Shown: one piece after another, positions 20,736-28,562 of the stretch | How the letters are laid out: every line of letters begins with the position of its first letter | How positions within the stretch are numbered: the first letter of the stretch is position 1 | Source: a virus | Virus record (IMG/VR): IMGVR_UViG_3300006052_000012 | Coordinates: 1-47,777 of that record | Length of the DNA stretch: 47,777 nt | Direction: 5' to 3' (one strand) | Translations under genes and position numbers: made by a program | Notes under the pieces: model-generated | What the model was told of the DNA's origin: nothing | The model's input: the letters and a program-made list of their open reading frames with translations, nothing else | Databases searched by the model: none

Positions 20736-22152
20736 CCTAGCACCCTGGCAATCCGTAGCTCTCTTCAACCCCTATGAGCATTTCGCTATGATCTGTGGAA
20801 TCGCTACTGGCAAGACGTTCACAGGCTCACACTTCGCTATAATGCACTTTGAGAAGTATCCAGAACTCACAGGCTTCATCGGTGCGAACAGTTATGACCA
20901 GTTATCCCACGCAACGCTCAGGGAACTATTCTACTGGCTCGATCAATACGGATGGGACTATGTGGTCGACCGTATCCCCCCAGAAGAATGGGGTGGCAAT
21001 AACAGGCAGTTCAAATCTTATAAAAACATCCTGACAGTTAAAAACCCTAGAAACGGTAAAGTCTCTCACGCCTTCGTTAGAGTGCTCCAGAAGGCAAATC
21101 CACTTAGGGGGGTAGAGTTCAGCTGGTATTGGGTTGATGAATCAAGGGACACCCCTTTAAACACGCACGACGTGATTTTATCCAGGATGAGGGAATCGGA
21201 ATACCGTAGAGGCTTAGTGACGACGACGAGTAATGCGGAGGACTGGGTTTACCAACGCTTCGTCAAGATGAACCTTGGAAAAACCTATGGCAGTCTCCAC
21301 GTCCCCACAATCGAATCTGTGAAGCACGGCATCATAACCGAGGAGTTCTATACACTACTCAGAGCGTCATATTCTGAAATGATGGCTGCTCAGGAGCTGG
21401 ACGCCCAGCATGTGAATGTTATGTCGGGGCGCGCATACTATGCTGCGTCAAAGAAGAATCAGTCTCATGTCGCACCGTGGGGAGCGAAGCACCCAGACCC
21501 AGGTTACCCGCTCATCGTTGGATGCGATTTCAACTTCAGCCCTGCGCCTTGTATCTGGATGGTCGGACAAGAGGGCACCATGCCTGACGGACGTAGAGGA
21601 ATTCATTGGTTTGGTGAGATCGTTGAGAATCAATCCTCCACAGAAAACATGACCATCACGCTCATCAACCGATACCCTGACTTTTTCTATCAGTGCTACG
21701 GCGATGCTTCGGGAACGAAGGGCTCAACCTCAAACCATGGTGAGACCGACACCGTTCAAATGGCGCAGATTTTCAGCGAGTACGGCGCTGGCTTCGGCCT
21801 GGATTTTGATCAATCAAATCCAAGGGTCAAGGATAGGGTCGAGAATATGAATCGAATGTTTTGTAACTCTCTGGGTGAAGTTAGTCAGACTTACGACCCA
21901 GACAAATGCCCATACTTCGACGGTGATATTCGCGTCGTCGGATGGAAACAAGTGAATGACAGCATAAAACGTAATGGTAAGCTCGACGACACAGGGGATA
22001 AAAATAGAACTCACGCAACTGACGGAGCGGGTTATGCTATATGGAAACGATTTAAACCTGTGACAATCGGACAAACTGGTGGAACTGTGGAGCGGGCCCA
22101 TTCGTATTTATCAAAAATAGGTGTAGGATTAAATTATGGTAATGCCGGATAA
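20722..22152 (+). CDS. terL: Terminase large subunit (476 aa)
   Basis: I use ATG 20722, with GAGGA 5 nt upstream. The ATPase domain has the Walker A-like GIATGKT (26-32), Walker B WYWVDES (135-141) and the coupling motif TTTSN (167-171). The RNase H-like nuclease shows GCDFNFSP (D269), CYGDASG (D328) and THATDGAGYA (D434). It powers DNA packaging into the prohead and cuts concatemers. Its 3' end overlaps the portal gene by 17 nt. The length is usual for the family. Confidence 0.92.
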   Translation: MPKIDLAPWQSVALFNPYEHFAMICGIATGKTFTGSHFAIMHFEKYPELTGFIGANSYDQLSHATLRELFYWLDQYGWDYVVDRIPPEEWGGNNRQFKSYKNILTVKNPRNGKVSHAFVRVLQKANPLRGVEFSWYWVDESRDTPLNTHDVILSRMRESEYRRGLVTTTSNAEDWVYQRFVKMNLGKTYGSLHVPTIESVKHGIITEEFYTLLRASYSEMMAAQELDAQHVNVMSGRAYYAASKKNQSHVAPWGAKHPDPGYPLIVGCDFNFSPAPCIWMVGQEGTMPDGRRGIHWFGEIVENQSSTENMTITLINRYPDFFYQCYGDASGTKGSTSNHGETDTVQMAQIFSEYGAGFGLDFDQSNPRVKDRVENMNRMFCNSLGEVSQTYDPDKCPYFDGDIRVVGWKQVNDSIKRNGKLDDTGDKNRTHATDGAGYAIWKRFKPVTIGQTGGTVERAHSYLSKIGVGLNYGNAG

Positions 22153-23707
22153 TATTGAACCTTTCGATCCAAAGCTCGATGAAATGCTCTACGCTCGCAA
22201 GGCTGAGATCAAGAATCTCAAAGACTTAGAGGAAACTCGCGGTACTCCGACTCCAGCCCTCTTCAACCTGTTTTATAAATTCATTCAAAACCCATCGACG
22301 GTTAGCGTTGAGACTTATAAGCGCATGATCGATACCGATGAAACGATCGGATCAGGAGTCGATTTTCTGACGACGATCCTGGCTTCACGTCTTGGCACCT
22401 ATCAACACGAGAACGATGAAATCACACAATGGGTGAATAATGCTCTGAACCAAGTCCAAGGCGGGTTTTATAACACCGTTAAAGAACTCCTCTCAGCATC
22501 ATGGGCAGGCTTCGCTGTTCAAGAGATCGTTTGGCAAAATCATGATCTAGGCTTCATTCCTGAAAAACTTGTTACACTCCCGCCATCGACCATGTTATTC
22601 GAAGTAGAGAGAACTGGAGAATTAACAAGTGATGGCATTTTACAGTATCAACGCAATCTTAATCCTGCTTTGCTTGGCGGCGGCGGTTTATTTGGCTCGG
22701 GATTCGCTGGTACAGCATTCACTCAGCCTGGTCGACAAGACCCGTATGCGCGTTTGGGAGATTTTCCTTTCCCTATCCGCATTGCTAATACTTTTCAATA
22801 TCTCAGCATTAGGATACCGACTGCTAAATGTATCCACTACTCCTTCGACGCTCAAGGTAAGTTCGGAAACCCATACGGTCGTTCGCTCCTACGCCGTGCG
22901 TACAAATACTACATTCTAAAAGATGCATTCCTGCAGATGCTCTCGATCGCTCTCGACCGTAAAGGCACACCTCTCATGGTCGTGTTTGCGAATCCAAATC
23001 ACACCGTCGCAGATCAAGATAAAATGGTCGCTGGTCAAAATGCTCGCGGTAAAGATATCGGTATCCGTGCTGACGCAGCAGCCTTGAGAGCTACCAGAAA
23101 CATCCATAACGATTCAGTGATTGTTCTCCCAGGTAAGAAGGACGAACACTTCTCAATCGATATGCAGCAGCAGCAATCTAATGCTGACGTATTCATCGCT
23201 TCGATCGAACTATGCAATCGCTCCATTATGAGAGCGCTTCTTATCCCTTCGCTCATCTTCAACGCTGGTGACGGTTCAGGTTCCTATGCCTTGGGACAAG
23301 AACACGCAAACACCTTTGAGAAGATCGTGGACGGTATGCTTGAAGGGTTGAAACAAACTCTTATCACGCAACTTATCAAGCGCATGATCCAGTACAACTT
23401 TCCAGAATCAGTTTGGAAGAAGGATGGTTTCGGAGATTTCGCTAAGCGTGACTTCACGAACGACGAGCGAGATAAAATTCTCAGCTCCTACGAGAAGGCC
23501 GTCAACATGGGCGCCATTGACATGAACGATCTCAACGATCTGAATAAGGTCAGAGAAACGCTCGGATTCCAAGAGAGATCAGAGCCTATTCCAAGAGAAG
23601 TAGTTCCAGGTCAAGAAGGCACAGAAGCTACAAACTCCGATGATCCAGATTCGCAAGGAGGCGATGAGCCTCAAGGACGAGGCAATCAAACGTCAGACAA
23701 AAGTTAA
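22136..23707 (+). CDS. Portal protein, DUF935/Mu gp29-like (523 aa)
   Basis: Typical DUF935 features are DETIGSGVDFLTTILASR near residue 70, LLSASWAGFAVQEIVW (about 114-129), the central region with KCIHYSFDAQGKFGNPYGRSLLR and IMRALLIPSLIFNAGDGSGSYALGQEH. It forms the dodecameric DNA channel at the capsid vertex. AGGA lies 7 nt before ATG 22136. The C-terminal 40 residues are acidic and polar. Residues 185-200 contain a Gly-rich insertion (ALLGGGGLFGSGFAG). Confidence 0.9.
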   Translation: MVMPDNIEPFDPKLDEMLYARKAEIKNLKDLEETRGTPTPALFNLFYKFIQNPSTVSVETYKRMIDTDETIGSGVDFLTTILASRLGTYQHENDEITQWVNNALNQVQGGFYNTVKELLSASWAGFAVQEIVWQNHDLGFIPEKLVTLPPSTMLFEVERTGELTSDGILQYQRNLNPALLGGGGLFGSGFAGTAFTQPGRQDPYARLGDFPFPIRIANTFQYLSIRIPTAKCIHYSFDAQGKFGNPYGRSLLRRAYKYYILKDAFLQMLSIALDRKGTPLMVVFANPNHTVADQDKMVAGQNARGKDIGIRADAAALRATRNIHNDSVIVLPGKKDEHFSIDMQQQQSNADVFIASIELCNRSIMRALLIPSLIFNAGDGSGSYALGQEHANTFEKIVDGMLEGLKQTLITQLIKRMIQYNFPESVWKKDGFGDFAKRDFTNDERDKILSSYEKAVNMGAIDMNDLNDLNKVRETLGFQERSEPIPREVVPGQEGTEATNSDDPDSQGGDEPQGRGNQTSDKS

Positions 23708-23774
23708 ATAGGCAAGTGGATTGCAATTTAATTGTCGAGGAACGAAGATAAAATAAAGGGAGAAATCTGTTTAA

Positions 23775-24209
23775 ATGCTTTGTGCTCTCATCCAAAACGG
23801 CGCAGTAGGAGCGATTGTAACTCTTCAAGAAAATCAAGTCCAAGCTATGGGCGCGATTTTCGACGCAGTCATTAACATTACAAACATGTCTCCACAACCT
23901 CAAATCGGATGGGCTTTTGACGGCGTTAACATTATTTGCCCAAGCATGCGTCTCACAAAGTTGGCCTTCAGACTAAGATTTACGAACTCAGAACTTATCG
24001 CCATTTACACCGCAGCGCAGACAAACTTTCTCATTCAAGCCGCTATTGATAATAACCTTTCAGCGACTTATATCGACCTGAGTCTAGTTACTACTCAAAG
24101 CTTCGTTGGGTACCTCGCGAGCCTTGGGATCATCACTTCTCAGAGAATGACAACCATCCTGACAACCCCACCGGCCATAACAGAAGTTTTCGTTCCAGGA
24201 GTTGGATGA
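23775..24209 (+). CDS. Hypothetical protein between portal and virion genes (144 aa)
   Basis: A strong AAGGGAG is present but about 13 nt from the ATG at 23775. The protein is moderately hydrophobic (NGAVGAIVTLQENQVQAMG; FLIQAAIDNNLSATYI), neither a clear membrane protein nor a known family. The 67-nt gap before it holds nothing else I can identify. Location suggests a virion or assembly protein. Confidence 0.55.
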   Translation: MLCALIQNGAVGAIVTLQENQVQAMGAIFDAVINITNMSPQPQIGWAFDGVNIICPSMRLTKLAFRLRFTNSELIAIYTAAQTNFLIQAAIDNNLSATYIDLSLVTTQSFVGYLASLGIITSQRMTTILTTPPAITEVFVPGVG

Positions 24210-24697
24210 TGAAAATTCTATTCATGAAATCATCGAGCCCAATCAGTAAGCTCATCATGTGGGCTACGCGTGAAGACTGCTCACACATGGCTTTCCTATT
24301 TGAAAGCGGGCTTTCTGGTCTTATGTTCGAATCGAACCTTCTCGGAACTCACCCATGTTTTTACCAAACGGAAATGAAAACTCATCAAGTAGTTCACTGC
24401 ATCGATTGGCCTATGACTCCAGGCGGAGAAGATAACGTCTGGGACATTATCGTGAATGAGTTCGACGGCAAGGGTTACAACTACTTGGGCGCATTATACT
24501 TGGGATGGAGAAAATGGCTTTTCACGAGATTTAAGATTGCGATCCCTGCGAAAAACAAATGGGCTCAGCCAGGCACTTATTTCTGTGATCAAATCTATGA
24601 TGTGATAAATAAAATCGGAATGGACTATATTGACGTGATGAGTGGAATGGACACACCGCACGATGTATGGTTAAAATTGAAGGACAATAAATCATGA
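24206..24697 (+). CDS. Papain-like (permuted NlpC/P60, YiiX-like) hydrolase (163 aa)
   Basis: The segment ATREDCSHMAFLFE supplies a conserved His near the N-terminus and GTYFCDQIYDVINKIG (about 129-144) a Cys near the C-terminus, the order seen in circularly permuted NlpC/P60 enzymes of the YiiX/YaeF type. Such proteins cleave peptide or amide bonds, including in peptidoglycan or lipids. In a virion gene cluster it might help penetration of the cell wall. Catalytic assignment is by pattern only. Confidence 0.6.
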   Translation: MMKILFMKSSSPISKLIMWATREDCSHMAFLFESGLSGLMFESNLLGTHPCFYQTEMKTHQVVHCIDWPMTPGGEDNVWDIIVNEFDGKGYNYLGALYLGWRKWLFTRFKIAIPAKNKWAQPGTYFCDQIYDVINKIGMDYIDVMSGMDTPHDVWLKLKDNKS

Positions 24698-26583
24698 AAG
24701 TTAAAGTACTTGGCCTACAAACCGCGCTAGTCACGAGTTACGATCAAACGAAAACCACGTTGCAGGGTAATACTGGTCAACGAACGATCACTGACGGTAA
24801 CGGAGCTAAGAGCTGTATCGGACCTCAGCCAATCATCTTCGCAGATGTTTTTGATGATACTGGTGTCGTTCCAGCAGGTCTTCATACCTGCACGGCTAAT
24901 AACAGAATCTTCGTAGCGCAAGGTTTCGCTGCTGGTGTCCTGACCGTCGCTTACTATCTTCAAACGACTACTTCAGGAGTTACGACACAAGTTTGGCAAG
25001 GTAGCTTGAAATTCACTTTCACTAACACAGGCGCTTATACTCTGAGAGGCTTTGCTGTTGACGACACGACACCTAGCTCGATGAACTTTCACTTCTTCAC
25101 GACCAACACGACAGCGATTCAAGGCGGCTGGTACGCTGACTTCGGAGTTAACGTAACAGATTTCGTAAAAGTTTCTATCCAAACTCACCCAGTAGCGACC
25201 ACAGGATCACAAACGAAAGTTGTTTATCAGATCGGCGACACCACAACGCAAGCTGCTCAAACTGTTTTAGTAGCTGATGGTGGAGACGTAGATCCTGTCG
25301 GTGGCTTTGTTTACATCTTGAACGGCGCAGCTGCTACTCCTAAGATTTTCAAATTCGTTGCGACAGTTCCTACGACAGCACCGACTGCGGGTTATTCACA
25401 AGCTAACGGAACTATCGTCATCACTGGAACATTGCCAGCCCTCGCAGGTACAGTTCTACTTGTAAACTGCGTGAAGCTAGGAACTCCTGGATCATGGAGC
25501 TCTAACTCTGGATCACTTTGTCTTCACTTCTTAACTACAACTACGATTTATCACGCGAAAGTTTCAGACATCACGAACGGAGCTGCATCACTAGCTTCTC
25601 TTTCATCTGGAAACATGTCGAACGGTACCGACCTCACTCCGACAGGAGCTTTCGGTCAATACGCCGCATTCTTAGATAAATATGTGATCATGACAAGTAC
25701 TGGAAACGTGATCGTGAAACAAGGCATCAACAATGATGCTAATACCAAGTTCTTCGGTCTGAACTCTTATATCAAAGGTGAAATCGGCGGAACTGTTACA
25801 CCTGTAGATTTCGGTGCGATCACGAACTTGTGCCTCACATGCTGCACATCGTTTGCGATCATGACGAATACATCTGTCGGTCAACGCGGGTTCGTTTCGA
25901 TTGACTTAGGATCAGACGAATCTTCCGTCGGTAATGCTACTTCGTCATTCCCTGGTCAGATCAATGCCTCGATCATCAGCCCAGTCATTTCAGGGAACTT
26001 CTCGCAAGGTGTATCAGCAGCATTCTCATTCGAGTTAGCTAAGAGAGCAGTTAAGCCAACGGTTCAATATAGAACATCGAACTTCTCGACAGGCCCTGGT
26101 GCTGGATTCGATGCCACATGGACAACCGCTCCTAGAGACGGCGACATGTCAGCGCTCGCGAACGCTTCTCAAGTTCAGTTCAGATTCCTATTCACGATCA
26201 TGGCGCTCGAAGTAACGAACCCTCCACAAATCGTTGAAGGATATTTTATTTATACCGACCTCACTCAAAGCTCTGATAACTGGGTTGGATCTACAGACAA
26301 CACGAGTGGCAGTGGCGCAAACCCATTTTACGTCGCGTTCAGACTCCAAACAGCTTACGCATCATCAGTACCGAAACTTTTCTTCAGAGGTATTGACGAC
26401 TCAGGCAACGCTGTCGTCTTCGATACAGTGACGAACGCTTCACTCTTCAGTTACACGACCAATAACGGAACATCATGGACGGCTCTAGGAACTATTCCGA
26501 ACACCGCATTAACAACTGAAGTGAGATTGGGTTGGACTTCACCTGACGGCGTTCGTAGACGCTGGGCAGTGAGCGAAAGTTAA
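24694..26583 (+). CDS. Large beta-rich putative virion protein (629 aa)
   Basis: The protein is dominated by Thr, Ser, Gly, Ala and Asn with almost no Lys after the start, typical of secreted or virion beta-structure. Repeated patterns such as TTTTIYHAKVSDITNGAA and YAAFLDKYVIMTSTGNVIV resemble beta-propeller blades, and the last 200 residues (VEGYFIYTDLTQSSDNW) look like beta-sandwich domains. It is probably an appendage, neck or receptor-binding protein. I do not recognise a family. Confidence 0.6.
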   Translation: MKVKVLGLQTALVTSYDQTKTTLQGNTGQRTITDGNGAKSCIGPQPIIFADVFDDTGVVPAGLHTCTANNRIFVAQGFAAGVLTVAYYLQTTTSGVTTQVWQGSLKFTFTNTGAYTLRGFAVDDTTPSSMNFHFFTTNTTAIQGGWYADFGVNVTDFVKVSIQTHPVATTGSQTKVVYQIGDTTTQAAQTVLVADGGDVDPVGGFVYILNGAAATPKIFKFVATVPTTAPTAGYSQANGTIVITGTLPALAGTVLLVNCVKLGTPGSWSSNSGSLCLHFLTTTTIYHAKVSDITNGAASLASLSSGNMSNGTDLTPTGAFGQYAAFLDKYVIMTSTGNVIVKQGINNDANTKFFGLNSYIKGEIGGTVTPVDFGAITNLCLTCCTSFAIMTNTSVGQRGFVSIDLGSDESSVGNATSSFPGQINASIISPVISGNFSQGVSAAFSFELAKRAVKPTVQYRTSNFSTGPGAGFDATWTTAPRDGDMSALANASQVQFRFLFTIMALEVTNPPQIVEGYFIYTDLTQSSDNWVGSTDNTSGSGANPFYVAFRLQTAYASSVPKLFFRGIDDSGNAVVFDTVTNASLFSYTTNNGTSWTALGTIPNTALTTEVRLGWTSPDGVRRRWAVSES

Positions 26584-26593
26584 AGGGGAATGA

Positions 26594-28000
26594 ATGGCAG
26601 ACGCATACTTCGCAGGACAAATTGCGCATCTCGCACCAACGTCTTGTACAATTGATTCTACCCCACCTACGTTCGCAGGGATCACGAGCGTCACACCTCA
26701 AAGCGACGGTTCTTTCCTTATGGGTTGGGCTGCCGCAACTTCAACGAAAACTCCTGTCAGATATGAGATGTACGTTTCCTTGGGTGTTGTCACAGCAGCA
26801 GCTCTCTTCGTAACTGCGAACCGAGTAACGATTGCCCCTGGATCGTTGACCTCTTTAAGAGTCGGTTGGCTCATAGATCAGGTCACTTACTTCATCAATG
26901 GATTGACTTACACATTCGGGATCAGAGCAGTTGACTCTCAAAACTACACAGATTCAAACACGGTCATTCTGACATCGACAGCTATCGGATCAGGTAATAT
27001 CGGTGGAGTCATCCAAGCAACTGAAGTTTTACTCGCAACTCAAGCGACATCTCTCTCAAACTCCGCAACTGGAATCGCTGCTTCAAACGTCGCTTTAGCT
27101 AACGATGCTGCATCTCTAAATGTCTCTGCTACTGGAATCGCTGCGACAGCCGTGGCGCTGGCTAACGACCATACTAATTTCGCTGCCGACCATGTGAATT
27201 TCCAAAATGATCATTCGAACTTTCAATCTGACCACTCAGCATTCCAAGGTGACCATAGCAATTTTCAAAGCGATCACGCGGCTGCTACCGGAGATCACGC
27301 AGCTTTTGTGGTTGATCATTCGAATTTCGGAACTGACCACGCGAATTTCATTTCCGACCATCAAGCCGCTACCGGAGATCACGCGGCCTTTGTGGTTGAT
27401 CACGGAAATTTCCAATCAGATCATTCTTCTTTCCAAGGAGACCATACGAACTTCTCTAACGACCATGCGAACTTCGTTTCCGATCACCAGGCAGCTACCG
27501 GAGACCATGCGGCTTTCGTAGTGGATCATAATAATTTCCAAAGCGATCATACGAACCTGAACCAAGACCACGTCAACATCGCGGCAACTGAAGTTCTATT
27601 GGCGGCTGACGAACTCAATATCAAAGCTTCTGCTACCGGACTCTCAGCAACTCAAGTAGCTCTTGCGAATGACGCGACATCCATCACGAACTCTGCGACA
27701 GGCATCAACGCATCGCAAGTAGCTCTCGCAGCTGACGTGGCGGCTCTGAGCCCAATTGCTACCGAAATCTCTGTGGCAGCAGGACAGGTAACGAACTCAG
27801 CTACAGGAATTGCTGAAACCGAAGTCCTACTCGCGCAAGATATCGTGAACTTGAATACCATCGTAGGAAATGCCGCAAGCATCTCTGGAGATATTAAAGA
27901 CGCTGCGTTACAATTTGCTAACAGCAATGTGAGTGCAATTGTGACAGCTGAAGACGAAATTACTGGAACCGTTGAGGAGGAGGTAGAAGATGGCAATTAA
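26594..28000 (+). CDS. Fibre-like protein: FN3-like domain plus long heptad-repeat rod (468 aa)
   Basis: AAGGGGAA precedes the ATG. Residues 20-130 form a fibronectin type III-like domain (STPPTFAGITSVTPQSDGSF; YTFGIRAVDSQNYTDSNTV). From 140 a rod begins with repeats of the SATGIAASNVALAND type, then residues 192-326 are twenty exact heptads each containing DH, usually with Phe three residues later, then more SATG repeats. Reading His and Phe as core positions gives a continuous, probably trimeric coiled coil. It could be a neck whisker or side fibre. The C-terminus is acidic. Confidence 0.7.
   Translation: MADAYFAGQIAHLAPTSCTIDSTPPTFAGITSVTPQSDGSFLMGWAAATSTKTPVRYEMYVSLGVVTAAALFVTANRVTIAPGSLTSLRVGWLIDQVTYFINGLTYTFGIRAVDSQNYTDSNTVILTSTAIGSGNIGGVIQATEVLLATQATSLSNSATGIAASNVALANDAASLNVSATGIAATAVALANDHTNFAADHVNFQNDHSNFQSDHSAFQGDHSNFQSDHAAATGDHAAFVVDHSNFGTDHANFISDHQAATGDHAAFVVDHGNFQSDHSSFQGDHTNFSNDHANFVSDHQAATGDHAAFVVDHNNFQSDHTNLNQDHVNIAATEVLLAADELNIKASATGLSATQVALANDATSITNSATGINASQVALAADVAALSPIATEISVAAGQVTNSATGIAETEVLLAQDIVNLNTIVGNAASISGDIKDAALQFANSNVSAIVTAEDEITGTVEEEVEDGN
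27167..27571 (+). repeat. Twenty tandem 21-bp repeats encoding Asp-His heptads
   Basis: The codons for DH recur every 21 nt without interruption for 20 units. Larger near-identical blocks are superimposed: the stretch encoding AATGDHAAFVVDH appears at residues 230, 258 and 300, with very similar DNA. The pattern is in frame and explained by protein structure; there are no spacers as in CRISPR. Confidence 0.85.
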
Positions 28001-28553
28001 CATCATCACGAACGCTAGGAAGAAAATCAGGGTTCGACTCCAAATCAATTCATTTGGTGATCCATACATCTTCACATCCGATGTGTTCAAGATCGAAGCT
28101 TGTATCCCGCGCGGTGATGGAACGACTATTGAAAAGCTCTATCTGAAGAAGTTCGGCGATCTCACTCAAGGTAGCGCGCTAGTTCAAAATATCGATACAA
28201 GTGACATTGCTGAAGGAATGCCGGCATCTGGTTTCGGAGTTCTTTTGGGATCTCATGTGATTAAGATTCCTACATCTACAGTTTCTCCGACCGCTCCTGG
28301 AACAGTTCTTCTCGATAATGTCGCGCTCGCTTCTGCCACAGGAACTGAAGTTGATATCGGTGACATTGACCTGCTCGATTCGCAAGGATTGATCCGCGTC
28401 AATCTTTACGCAGCTGATACGTTCACGATCCAGCCTACTGGGGATAATCCTCTAACGAGCTGGCAGGTTGATGTTTATAAGACTGGATCTCCGCTCGATC
28501 CTGATGCTGTTCAGTTCATCGAAAACCTAAACATTATCCAAGGGCTCTGCTAG
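27990..28553 (+). CDS. Putative virion protein (187 aa)
   Basis: Overlaps the fibre gene by 11 nt, with GGAGGAGG about 7 nt upstream of the ATG. The protein is beta-rich (KIRVRLQINSFGDPYIFTS; TEVDIGDIDLLDSQGLIRV) with Pro/Thr loops. No family is recognised; location between fibre and head genes suggests a virion component. Confidence 0.55.
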   Translation: MAINIITNARKKIRVRLQINSFGDPYIFTSDVFKIEACIPRGDGTTIEKLYLKKFGDLTQGSALVQNIDTSDIAEGMPASGFGVLLGSHVIKIPTSTVSPTAPGTVLLDNVALASATGTEVDIGDIDLLDSQGLIRVNLYAADTFTIQPTGDNPLTSWQVDVYKTGSPLDPDAVQFIENLNIIQGLC

Positions 28554-28562
28554 AGTCGTGAA

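Noticed and set aside
20367-20768. Minus-strand open frame opposite terminase small subunit
   Set aside because: No ribosome site, antisense to an operon with tight overlaps, no recognisable product.
27167-27571. CRISPR array in the 21-bp repeats
   Set aside because: Repeats are contiguous, in frame, and encode a regular heptad protein; there are no spacers and no cas genes.
24694-28000. Diversity-generating retroelement target in the fibre-like genes
   Set aside because: No reverse transcriptase and no template repeat were seen in the window.
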